From NCBI GenBank assembly GCA_937907395.1, contig CALCII010000013.1, positions 558,001 through 622,000 on the forward strand: a DNA stretch of 64,000 nt, in the 5' to 3' direction. The notes under the pieces were generated by a model. The model searched no databases. It worked only from the letters and a program-made list of their open reading frames with translations, and was not told where the DNA came from. Of this stretch, positions 40,426 through 48,103 are shown piece by piece (position 1 is the stretch's first letter; each line of letters opens with the position of its first letter). Both the position numbers and the translations under genes were made by a program. Source of the stretch: an uncultured Chitinophagaceae bacterium. Lineage in GTDB: Bacteria > Bacteroidota > Bacteroidia > Chitinophagales > Chitinophagaceae.

Positions 40426-42261
40426 CTACTTCAGTACACCATGTAAACTGCCGCCTTTACTGAACAACCGATCAATTCTCTTCTCAACGTCCGGGTCTTT
40501 TTCCAATGGAGGAGCATGATGTGGTTTTAAACGGGCATCAAAAACAACCGGACCTGTACATCCCCAATGTTTGTGTTGGGTAAAGGAGCCTATTCCGTAT
40601 ACATCATGTGATGGATTGCATCTTGTGTATGCAACCCATAAGTAATTCTTTAATGTTTGTGCAGTAAAGGAACTGTCGTCACAGATCACCAGTTGTGCCA
40701 CTTCTTTCAACTGATCCATACATCCCAGCAGCAACTCATTTAATTGCTGCATTTCTTTTTCTGCCATTGGATAATCAGTAAACTTATTTGTTTGAAGGGT
40801 AATTACACCCGGCATGCACAGTTGCGGATTTACAAACGCATTCAGTTCTTTTAAACATTGCGGCACTTCTCTGCAAAGAGTTCGTTTGGGGCCACCATAA
40901 GCGGCCAATACAAGTTTGCTTCCTGTATTTAAACCGGTACCTGAATAATCAAGAGTATCTATTGTGGTATTGGTATGAAAGTGAAGGTCTCTGCCCAGGT
41001 CTATCCGTTCCCAGATGTATTCAAGGAAAGGTTGCGCATGATGGGCCACCACGTCATTTTTTTCGCCGGCAGTGATGAAGAGAAATTTAGCCAGGCTTAG
41101 TTGTCCGGTCCCCAGCACATGGTTGGCAATGGTAAGTAATTCAGCTGGTTGTTTCGTGGGTAAATAGGGAGTGTACCGTTCACTTCCTACTGCTAACAGT
41201 AACGGATGAACGCCGGCAGCATCAACAGCATGCACTTCTTTGAGTCCGGGTATTTCCTGGGGTATGGCATTTCCTGTTAGTTCATGTATCAGTTCTCCAA
41301 AGCTGGTGTCTTCCTGTGGGGGCCGGCCTACTACTGTGAATGCCCATATCGCATTTTTCTTTGCATATACTTTTCGTACACGCATCAACGGGAAAGGGTG
41401 GGTGAGACTGTAATAACCCAGGTGATCACCAAAAGGTCCTTCGGGTTTATTTTCATGAGGGAGTACATCACCGGTAATAATAAAATCGGCATCATTACTA
41501 ATGGCATGTCCGTTTACATCATAGTTATAACGAAATCTTCTTCCGCCCAAAACACCGGCAAAAGTCATTTCACTGATTCCTTCGGGTAAAGGCATAACTG
41601 CACTTAATGTGTGTGCGGGCGGGCCACCTACAAAACAACTTACTTTTAAGGGTAGACCTTTGTTGTTAGCCTTGGTCTGATGTACACCAATTCCCCTGTG
41701 TAATTGATAGTGTAGTCCGATTTCTTTATTTAATTCATATTCATTGCCACTTAATTGAATCCGGTACATGCCAAGATTTGACTTCATAATGCCGGGCTTG
41801 TCAACATCTTCTGAATAGACCTGTGGAAGTGTTACAAAAGCACCGCCATCTTTTGGCCAGTGTTGAATCAGGGGAAGGTCGCTGATGTTGATTTCTTCAA
41901 AGCCCGATATGCTTGTTCGTTTCGGTAACGCTTTTGTAGCAGCGAGGCCGGTACGAAAGTTTTTAATGGGATGTTTTATGGCTTTAATGGGGTCACCTTT
42001 CAGTTCAATCAGCTGTTGCACCAGTTGAAGTGTGTTTCTGAAGATGAACTTACTTCTGTCCAGCGTACCAAAGATATTGGAAGCAGCTCGGTAACGTGAC
42101 CCTTTCACATTCTCAAATAAAAGTGCAGGGCCTTGTGCATCGTAAACACGCAAATGGATGGCTGCCATTTCCAGGTAAGGGTCTACTTCCTCTTTAATAC
42201 GTACAAGATGCCCGTTTCTTTCAAGATCCAGGAGGCATTCTTCCATTGAACGATAAGCCAT
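40426..42261 (-). CDS. UbiD-family decarboxylase
   Basis: 611 residues from the ATG at 42261; a longer open frame lacks family similarity. It matches prenylated-FMN-dependent UbiD enzymes: MAYRSMEECLLDLERNGHLVRI at the start, ALLFENVKGSRYRAASNIFGT (about 47-67), CFVGGPPAHTLSA (about 204-216) and HENKPEGPFGDHLGYYS (about 270-286). The length and C-terminal extension resemble the menaquinone-route decarboxylase (MqnL-like) of futalosine organisms. Since mqnE is in this genome, that role is likely but not proven. It converges on the TlpA pair. Confidence 0.87.
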   Translation of the reverse strand: MAYRSMEECLLDLERNGHLVRIKEEVDPYLEMAAIHLRVYDAQGPALLFENVKGSRYRAASNIFGTLDRSKFIFRNTLQLVQQLIELKGDPIKAIKHPIKNFRTGLAATKALPKRTSISGFEEINISDLPLIQHWPKDGGAFVTLPQVYSEDVDKPGIMKSNLGMYRIQLSGNEYELNKEIGLHYQLHRGIGVHQTKANNKGLPLKVSCFVGGPPAHTLSAVMPLPEGISEMTFAGVLGGRRFRYNYDVNGHAISNDADFIITGDVLPHENKPEGPFGDHLGYYSLTHPFPLMRVRKVYAKKNAIWAFTVVGRPPQEDTSFGELIHELTGNAIPQEIPGLKEVHAVDAAGVHPLLLAVGSERYTPYLPTKQPAELLTIANHVLGTGQLSLAKFLFITAGEKNDVVAHHAQPFLEYIWERIDLGRDLHFHTNTTIDTLDYSGTGLNTGSKLVLAAYGGPKRTLCREVPQCLKELNAFVNPQLCMPGVITLQTNKFTDYPMAEKEMQQLNELLLGCMDQLKEVAQLVICDDSSFTAQTLKNYLWVAYTRCNPSHDVYGIGSFTQHKHWGCTGPVVFDARLKPHHAPPLEKDPDVEKRIDRLFSKGGSLHGVLK

Positions 42262-42281
42262 AGCAAAAATTAATAACTGCA

Positions 42282-43145
42282 ATGTACAAAACAATCCAAG
42301 CGGTTGAGTGTTGTATAAAACCGAAAGAGAATAACTTCGCATCTTTCGTTCAACAAATGGTTCAGGCATATAATTTTCTTTCTTCCTGGCAACTGTTCCC
42401 GGAAAAGTGCAGTTACGAATTTGGACAAACTCCCAAGAGCGGGATTTGTAAAATAGAATCAATAAAAAACGGGACAGTCTTAAGTATCAGCGTCAATTGG
42501 GTTACTCAGTTGAATGAAGCGTATTACACATCCTGGGAATTTATACCAGACGGTGCATTGCGTGATTTTCCGGAGAAAGAAATAGCACATCAGATACGGG
42601 CAGAGATTACCAATTCTTCCTGTATGATGATCGAACTGATGACTTACGGACAGGTAAAGCTCACTGCTGCTTATGAAATCATGCCCAACGGATACCTGCG
42701 GGTAACACAGGAAGGGTTCAACCAGGAAATGAAGCGTTTTAAGAATGTGGAAATGTATCATAAGCAAATGAGTGTACTGCCTTATGCATCATCTATTGGT
42801 GGAGTGGCTATACGTCCTACCAAAGAAGGGGTGATCCGGCATCAGGCTCTTCAGGCAATGGAGGAGCAAACGAATATGCAGCTTGATCAGATACGTGAGC
42901 AAATCGAGTTACTGGCAAGACAGGCACAGGAAATTGTAAAGCGGAAAGAGATGTCTATGATGATTTATGATGCAAAGCTCAACTTTCGTCCTGTAATTGG
43001 ACATATCTATCATTTATATAAGAAGCAGGACGATACGTATATACTATCAATGGTTAGTCCGCAGGAATGGGGTGAAAATGGCCCATTCAAAGAATTTATT
43101 GCTTCGGCAAAACTCCTAGCCGATCATACGTGGATGGAAGTGTGA
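42282..43145 (+). CDS. DUF2452 protein with extra N-terminal domain
   Basis: 287 residues, no signal peptide. The C-terminal half (about 160-285) matches DUF2452: a coiled coil (MEEQTNMQLDQIREQIELLARQAQEIVKRKEM) followed by LNFRPVIGHIYHLYKK and a WGENGPFKEFIASAKLL ending. The N-terminal half (1-150) is a beta-rich region of unknown type (FEFGQTPKSG to YLRVTQEGFNQ). Function unknown. Divergent from the UbiD gene with 20 bp between start codons. Confidence 0.75.
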   Translation: MYKTIQAVECCIKPKENNFASFVQQMVQAYNFLSSWQLFPEKCSYEFGQTPKSGICKIESIKNGTVLSISVNWVTQLNEAYYTSWEFIPDGALRDFPEKEIAHQIRAEITNSSCMMIELMTYGQVKLTAAYEIMPNGYLRVTQEGFNQEMKRFKNVEMYHKQMSVLPYASSIGGVAIRPTKEGVIRHQALQAMEEQTNMQLDQIREQIELLARQAQEIVKRKEMSMMIYDAKLNFRPVIGHIYHLYKKQDDTYILSMVSPQEWGENGPFKEFIASAKLLADHTWMEV

Positions 43146-43226
43146 GAAAAAAATCCCCCCGAGTTCCATATAGAATTGATTTTGAATGCTAAAATTTCCC
43201 TAAATTAGCCGATTCTATAATTTTTT

Positions 43227-46067
43227 ATGAAGCAATTAATCAAATCAATTCTCGCCATTGTATTGCTGTTTCAATGCACAGGTGCGTTTGCGCAGGAAGC
43301 TCAGAACAAGCAATCAAAAGGCAATGATCTTTTTCTTAGATGGAAAAAGACTCCAAGCGGTAAAGTTCGCTGTTATACAGACGAACGTGAAATCAAACTC
43401 AGAAAATCGAACCCCGGTTTACAAACACGACAGCAGTTCGAAAACTGGATGAAAGTGCAAATAAAGGAAAGCAGAGAGAAATCTGCCAAATCACGTACTA
43501 CGCCAATCGTGTACCGTATTCCTATTATTTTTCACATTGTTCACAGTGGTGAAGCAGTTGGAACTGCTACAAATATCAGTGCAGCGCAGGTAAACGCACA
43601 GATTACTCAGTTGAATAATGACTACGGTAGAATTTTAGGGACATCTGGTTACAACACACATCCTGATGGTGCTGATGTGCAAATTCAGTTTTGTGCAGCT
43701 ACACTTGATCCTTCTAATAATGTGTTAACTGAGCCGGGCATTCACAGAGTAAGTTATTCGTCAATGGGTTTTACTGCACCACCTTATGACGATGTTTATA
43801 TTGATGCAACGGTAAAGCCAGCTTTAAGTTGGGACCCTACCAAATATCTCAATATCTGGGTTTGTGATATTCAAAATGATATCCTTGGATTTGCCCAGTT
43901 CCCCGATGCTCCCAATTTACCCGGAGCTCAATATTATGTTCCACAAAACCCGGCAACTGATGGTGTGGCACTAATCTATTATTGTGTTGGTAGTTCTACA
44001 CAGAAAGCACCAGGTGGTGCTCCATATGACGAAGGTCGCTCTGCCACACATGAAATTGGCCACTGGTTAGGCTTAAGACATATCTGGGGTGATGGCGATT
44101 GTACAGTTGATGATTATGTCTTTGATACACCAAGGGCAGTAGATGCAAATTACGATTGCGATGCCACTTATAATACTTGTAATGACCTTACCTATGGTGC
44201 TGCAACTGATGCAGACGATATGACTTCTAATTACATGGATTATACCACTGATAATTGTATGAACATATTTACCAAAGGACAAAAAGAAAGGATGCGGATT
44301 ATCATGGGGGAAACAGGAATTGGATCTCCCAGACGTGCCAGCCTTTTATATAGTGACCGTTGCTCTACAGTTCCTTTGGTATATTTTGAAAAAACAGATT
44401 CAACTGTTATTGAAGGAACACATTGTACTACAAAGAAAACGGTGGCTCTGAAAGTGAAAATCACAAGAGCACCTGCATCTGCTGTTACTATTAATCTGAA
44501 TAGTGCAGGTACTGCGACCAATGGTGATGATTATTCTTTCTCACCTGCTTCTGTTACATTCGGACCTTCTGATATCACAGACAAAACAGTTACAGTAACA
44601 ATTAATGGAGATGCAGTTTCTGAAGTTAATGAAACTGTGCAGTTAAGTCTTTCCTATAGTGGATCTGCTGTTGTTGTTTCAAATGCTTCTCATGAGTTAA
44701 CCATTCAGGATGATGATTTTGCGCCTGCACAAGGGAAAAGTCAGACAACAACTATCTGGAGTGAAGGTTTTGAAGGAACAACAACTTCATGGAGTACCAT
44801 ATCTTTTATAAACGGGATAAACAGGTGGCTTCTGGGGGGGACCAGCACTCCATTAAGCGGTACAAAAAGTGCATATATATCTTCAAGTACTTCTACTGCA
44901 TCCGCACAATCCTATAATGCAACGAGTTTGAGCAGTACTGTCTTATTCAGGCAAGTAAGTGCTGTTGGATATGATAGTATTAAAGTGTCCTTTACTTATA
45001 AGTGTAATGGAGAGTGGGATGCCGATGGATTCTGGGATTTTGGTGAATTTGTTTATTCCCTGAACGGAAAAGATTTCCACCAGGTTCCCGGCAGCAAAAT
45101 GTTCTATGGAACAACAACTGCAACAACCTATTCAGTTACACTGCCTGCATTCCTTTATAACACTTCATTCTACATTGGTTTCTGGTGGGAAAATGATGAT
45201 AATACCCGTGGTAACCCACCATTGGTTGTAGATGATATTGTGGTTTCAGGTATTCAGCGAATTGCATCACCGGTTCAAACAAGTGTAAACACAGGTGCTG
45301 GATTTGATGAGCAAGTGGTAGGGCCTAATCAAACTGTACATTTCTACAACCGTAGCAATGGACAAGTCATGGCTACTATTGAAAATAAAACAGCCTGGAA
45401 CTATGGTTGTACAAGAGTGGAAGTAGACCGTGCCGGTTCTTCCGGACAATTCATATCTGGTGATCCCGGAACAGATGCTAAAACAAAAGTGTTTGACAAA
45501 ACATTTAAAGTAACACCAACAAATGCCAACTCTTCAGGAAACTATAAAATCACTTTGTATGTTACTGCTGCAGAAAAAACAGGTTGGGAAACTGCATCTA
45601 CATCAACACTGGCCGCAACAAAAATATTCAACTTCGCTGGTCCCATCAGCACCATGACAACTGGTTCTACCATTGTGAAACAGCCGGTAACAGTTGCTGC
45701 ATTGGGTTCTGATTTTGCGGTTTCAGCCGATTTAACCGGTGGATTTATTGGATTTGGTATTGGAGACCCCACTGCTGTATCAACAGGAATCCCAGGATTG
45801 AATGATGAAGTAACCGGTATTGCAGTAATGCCTAATCCGTTCAAAGATGGCTTTGTCGTTAATATCAGCGCTTCTGTAACCCGTAAAGCAGAAATTGTTG
45901 TTACCAATGCAGTTGGGCAACAGATTGTTGCAGAACAGGTGCAACTCAGAGCGGGTACAAATAATCAACAGGTGATCCAATTGAAAAATCAACCTGCTGG
46001 TATTTATATGCTCCGTATCAACTACGGAACACATTTCAAAACGATCCGTTTATTGAAACATCAGTAG
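43227..46067 (+). CDS. Secreted M43-family metalloprotease with Calx-beta domain and T9SS sorting domain
   Basis: 946 residues. Signal peptide 1-22 (ending AFAQ), propeptide to about 90, catalytic domain with the zinc motif HEIGHWLGLRH (about 274-284) and Met-turn SNYMDY (near 340). Then a Calx-beta domain (about 385-495: VALKVKITRAPAS, GTATNGDDYSFSP, DDD end), a jelly-roll-like region (about 515-680), a further beta domain, and a C-terminal T9SS signal (NPFKDGFVVNI, NAVGQQIV, GIYMLRINY, IRLLKH). It should be exported to the cell surface. Closed by a terminator. Confidence 0.9.
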   Translation: MKQLIKSILAIVLLFQCTGAFAQEAQNKQSKGNDLFLRWKKTPSGKVRCYTDEREIKLRKSNPGLQTRQQFENWMKVQIKESREKSAKSRTTPIVYRIPIIFHIVHSGEAVGTATNISAAQVNAQITQLNNDYGRILGTSGYNTHPDGADVQIQFCAATLDPSNNVLTEPGIHRVSYSSMGFTAPPYDDVYIDATVKPALSWDPTKYLNIWVCDIQNDILGFAQFPDAPNLPGAQYYVPQNPATDGVALIYYCVGSSTQKAPGGAPYDEGRSATHEIGHWLGLRHIWGDGDCTVDDYVFDTPRAVDANYDCDATYNTCNDLTYGAATDADDMTSNYMDYTTDNCMNIFTKGQKERMRIIMGETGIGSPRRASLLYSDRCSTVPLVYFEKTDSTVIEGTHCTTKKTVALKVKITRAPASAVTINLNSAGTATNGDDYSFSPASVTFGPSDITDKTVTVTINGDAVSEVNETVQLSLSYSGSAVVVSNASHELTIQDDDFAPAQGKSQTTTIWSEGFEGTTTSWSTISFINGINRWLLGGTSTPLSGTKSAYISSSTSTASAQSYNATSLSSTVLFRQVSAVGYDSIKVSFTYKCNGEWDADGFWDFGEFVYSLNGKDFHQVPGSKMFYGTTTATTYSVTLPAFLYNTSFYIGFWWENDDNTRGNPPLVVDDIVVSGIQRIASPVQTSVNTGAGFDEQVVGPNQTVHFYNRSNGQVMATIENKTAWNYGCTRVEVDRAGSSGQFISGDPGTDAKTKVFDKTFKVTPTNANSSGNYKITLYVTAAEKTGWETASTSTLAATKIFNFAGPISTMTTGSTIVKQPVTVAALGSDFAVSADLTGGFIGFGIGDPTAVSTGIPGLNDEVTGIAVMPNPFKDGFVVNISASVTRKAEIVVTNAVGQQIVAEQVQLRAGTNNQQVIQLKNQPAGIYMLRINYGTHFKTIRLLKHQ

Positions 46068-46084
46068 ATTTCAAAGAAATCAAT

Positions 46085-46115
46085 AAAAAAGACCATCATA
46101 ATGATGGTCTTTTTT
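46085..46115 (+). terminator. Terminator of the M43 protease gene
   Basis: Stem GACCATC / GATGGTC (46091-46097 with 46103-46109) flanked by six A and six T, 17 bp after the stop. Confidence 0.9.
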
Positions 46116-46148
46116 ATTTTAAGTAAACGCACTTACTTATTTTTAAGC

Positions 46149-46562
46149 ATGAGTTTGAAATTCAAAATTGAGGTAAAGAAAAGTGCTATCTCCGGCAGTG
46201 GTGCCTATGCATTGGAAGTGATTGCTGCCAAAAAGAAACTGGGTAATATGGCTGGTGAAATTATCAGTTTCAGAGAAGCCAGAAGAAGGGTAAAAGAGCA
46301 ACCGGAAGGCGCTTTGCTGATGGTTGAATTTGATCATGAACCCATCGCACTGGATGCCAGTAAAAACCGGAATGCTCTTTCCTTCATCAATCATTCCTGT
46401 GATCCCAATACGTATATGAGAAGGGCTTATCAAAAGGTTGAGTTTTATTCGCTACGGAAAATTAAAAAGGGAGAGGAGCTTACCTGTGATTACGGAGAAA
46501 CACACCACGACGGAAAGCTTCCCTGTAAATGTGGTGCTAAAAACTGCAGGGGATTTATTTAA
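46149..46562 (+). CDS. Stand-alone SET-domain methyltransferase
   Basis: 137 residues from the ATG at 46149; 16 codons upstream overlap the terminator. A complete minimal SET domain: KKSAISGSGAYALEVIAA (about 9-26), ALSFINHSCDPNTYM (about 75-89), KIKKGEELTCDYGE (about 102-115) and post-SET CKCGAKNCRG (about 124-133). It should methylate lysine in a protein. It is the third SET gene in the window and is not part of the ATP-grasp cluster. 47 bp upstream of pdxJ. Confidence 0.88.
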   Translation: MSLKFKIEVKKSAISGSGAYALEVIAAKKKLGNMAGEIISFREARRRVKEQPEGALLMVEFDHEPIALDASKNRNALSFINHSCDPNTYMRRAYQKVEFYSLRKIKKGEELTCDYGETHHDGKLPCKCGAKNCRGFI

Positions 46563-46609
46563 GGTTCAATTCGCCGGCTACAGCATTGGTAAAATAGTAA
46601 CTTTGTTGC

Positions 46610-47335
46610 ATGACAAAGCTTTCCGTTAATATCAACAAATTTGCCACTTTGCGAAACAGCAGAGGCGGTAATAATCCGGATGTGGTAAAAGCAGCGATCG
46701 ATGCGCAACGTTTTGGTGCCGATGGGGTTACCGTTCACCCCCGTCCGGATGAACGTCATATCCGTTATGCCGATGTACGGGATATTAAAAGGATCATTAC
46801 CACAGAATTTAATATTGAAGGAAATTGCCGGGAACAATCATTTATGGACCTGGTATTGGAAGTGCAGCCCCACCAGGTAACATTGGTGCCCGATGCATTG
46901 GGACAATTAACCAGCGATCATGGATGGGATACACATGCCAATAAGGAATACCTCATTCAGGTAATCTCTGTTTTTAAACAGGCTGGTATACGCACTTCTA
47001 TATTTGTTGATCCTTTAGTGGAGGCTGTGGAAGGAGCGGCAGAAACAGGAACTGATCGTATCGAATTGTATACCGAAGGCTTTGCCCGTAAATATGCAGC
47101 AGGTGAAAAAGAGGAAGCGATTGAAGCCTATGTTGATGCAGCCGAAAGAGCCCGGGAATTAGGTTTGGGTATCAATGCAGGCCATGACCTGGATCTGCAA
47201 AATCTCAACTATTTTATTAAGAATATTCCATGGGTGGATGAAGTAAGCATTGGCCATGCGATTGTTTGTGATGCATTGTACCTGGGCTATGAAAACACAG
47301 TTCAGCTTTATAAACGCCAGCTGATCGTAGAATAA
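46610..47335 (+). CDS. pdxJ: Pyridoxine 5'-phosphate synthase
   Basis: 241 residues, normal length. It condenses 1-deoxyxylulose 5-phosphate with 3-amino-2-oxopropyl phosphate to give pyridoxine phosphate. Motifs: VNINKFATLRNSRGG (6-20), GVTVHPRPDERHI (about 38-50), VTLVPDALGQLTSDHGWD (about 91-108), RIELYTEGFA and GINAGHDLDLQNL (about 189-201). The stop is 3 bp from the convergent MORN-repeat gene. Confidence 0.96.
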   Translation: MTKLSVNINKFATLRNSRGGNNPDVVKAAIDAQRFGADGVTVHPRPDERHIRYADVRDIKRIITTEFNIEGNCREQSFMDLVLEVQPHQVTLVPDALGQLTSDHGWDTHANKEYLIQVISVFKQAGIRTSIFVDPLVEAVEGAAETGTDRIELYTEGFARKYAAGEKEEAIEAYVDAAERARELGLGINAGHDLDLQNLNYFIKNIPWVDEVSIGHAIVCDALYLGYENTVQLYKRQLIVE

Positions 47336-47338
47336 AAG

Positions 47339-48076
47339 TCAACCGCCTGTTTCTCCTGTGCGGACTTTTATTTTTTTCTTTCCTTCGTTTTTCTTTTCAA
47401 ACTGCATCACCTCTTTTGGTTTCGGTTTTTCTTTGGCGGCTGGTTTCTTTTCCTGCGTGTTTTCTGAACTGCCGGAGTTCTCTTCTTTTTTTATCATTCC
47501 GTTTCCGGTGCCAGACCCATCATCCAATTTCCCCAGTATATAATTTTCTTTCTTGAGTAATTTACCGGTGCCCGGCTCATAAATTTTCCAGATGCCGTGT
47601 GGTACAGTTGATCCTTCCATTTTTACTTCTACATAATATACTTTCTTTGGATCGTTAATATCAAACACTTCCACCATCTCGGTAGGGCTGTCCGGATTTT
47701 GCGCCAGCCAGCTTTCCTCACGAATCAAATCACCCATTGTATTGAAATACTGTTGTTGTCCGTGCTTATTCCCCCACCTGTAATTTTCAATACCAAGAAT
47801 ATCGCCCTGTAATGTATAAACCCTCCAGACACCTTCTTTTTTATCATTCCGGTATTCACCTTCTTCTTCATAACCCGGCTCCCCACGTATTTCATCCACA
47901 CGGGTAATCCACTTCCCTTGTTTTAATCCTTTCATGTCAACACAATTCAATGTATCTCCTTTAACACCAATGATATATTCTTTCCATTGTGCATTGCCGT
48001 TTATCCCAAAAAACAGGATCAAAGCGGAGCATAATGACAACATTCGTATGTTTGAATTCCATTTTAATCTCTTCAT
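47339..48076 (-). CDS. Exported MORN/YwqK-type repeat protein
   Basis: 245 residues. A signal peptide ends in NAQ at about residue 30. The middle has MORN-like repeats (GKWITRVDE, GEYRNDKKEGVWRVYTLQGD, NYRWGNKHGQQQYFNTMGDL) of the type found in YwqK-like antitoxin-annotated proteins, and another, GIWKIYEPGTGKLLKKENYI. The last 60 residues are low-complexity and rich in Lys, Glu and Pro. No toxin gene is next to it, so the antitoxin label should not be used. Function unknown. Confidence 0.75.
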   Translation of the reverse strand: MKRLKWNSNIRMLSLCSALILFFGINGNAQWKEYIIGVKGDTLNCVDMKGLKQGKWITRVDEIRGEPGYEEEGEYRNDKKEGVWRVYTLQGDILGIENYRWGNKHGQQQYFNTMGDLIREESWLAQNPDSPTEMVEVFDINDPKKVYYVEVKMEGSTVPHGIWKIYEPGTGKLLKKENYILGKLDDGSGTGNGMIKKEENSGSSENTQEKKPAAKEKPKPKEVMQFEKKNEGKKKIKVRTGETGG

Positions 48077-48103
48077 AAAAGAAGTTTTTTAAACCAAATC
48101 AAC

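Noticed and set aside
42262..42462. N-terminal extension of the UbiD-family protein
   Set aside because: It overlaps the start of the divergent DUF2452 gene and has no family similarity.
44073..45907. Minus-strand frames inside the M43 protease gene
   Set aside because: Antisense shadows of a repetitive beta-rich protein gene.
47339..48076. Toxin-antitoxin module at the YwqK/MORN protein
   Set aside because: No small partner gene is adjacent; the protein is exported and ends in a low-complexity tail.
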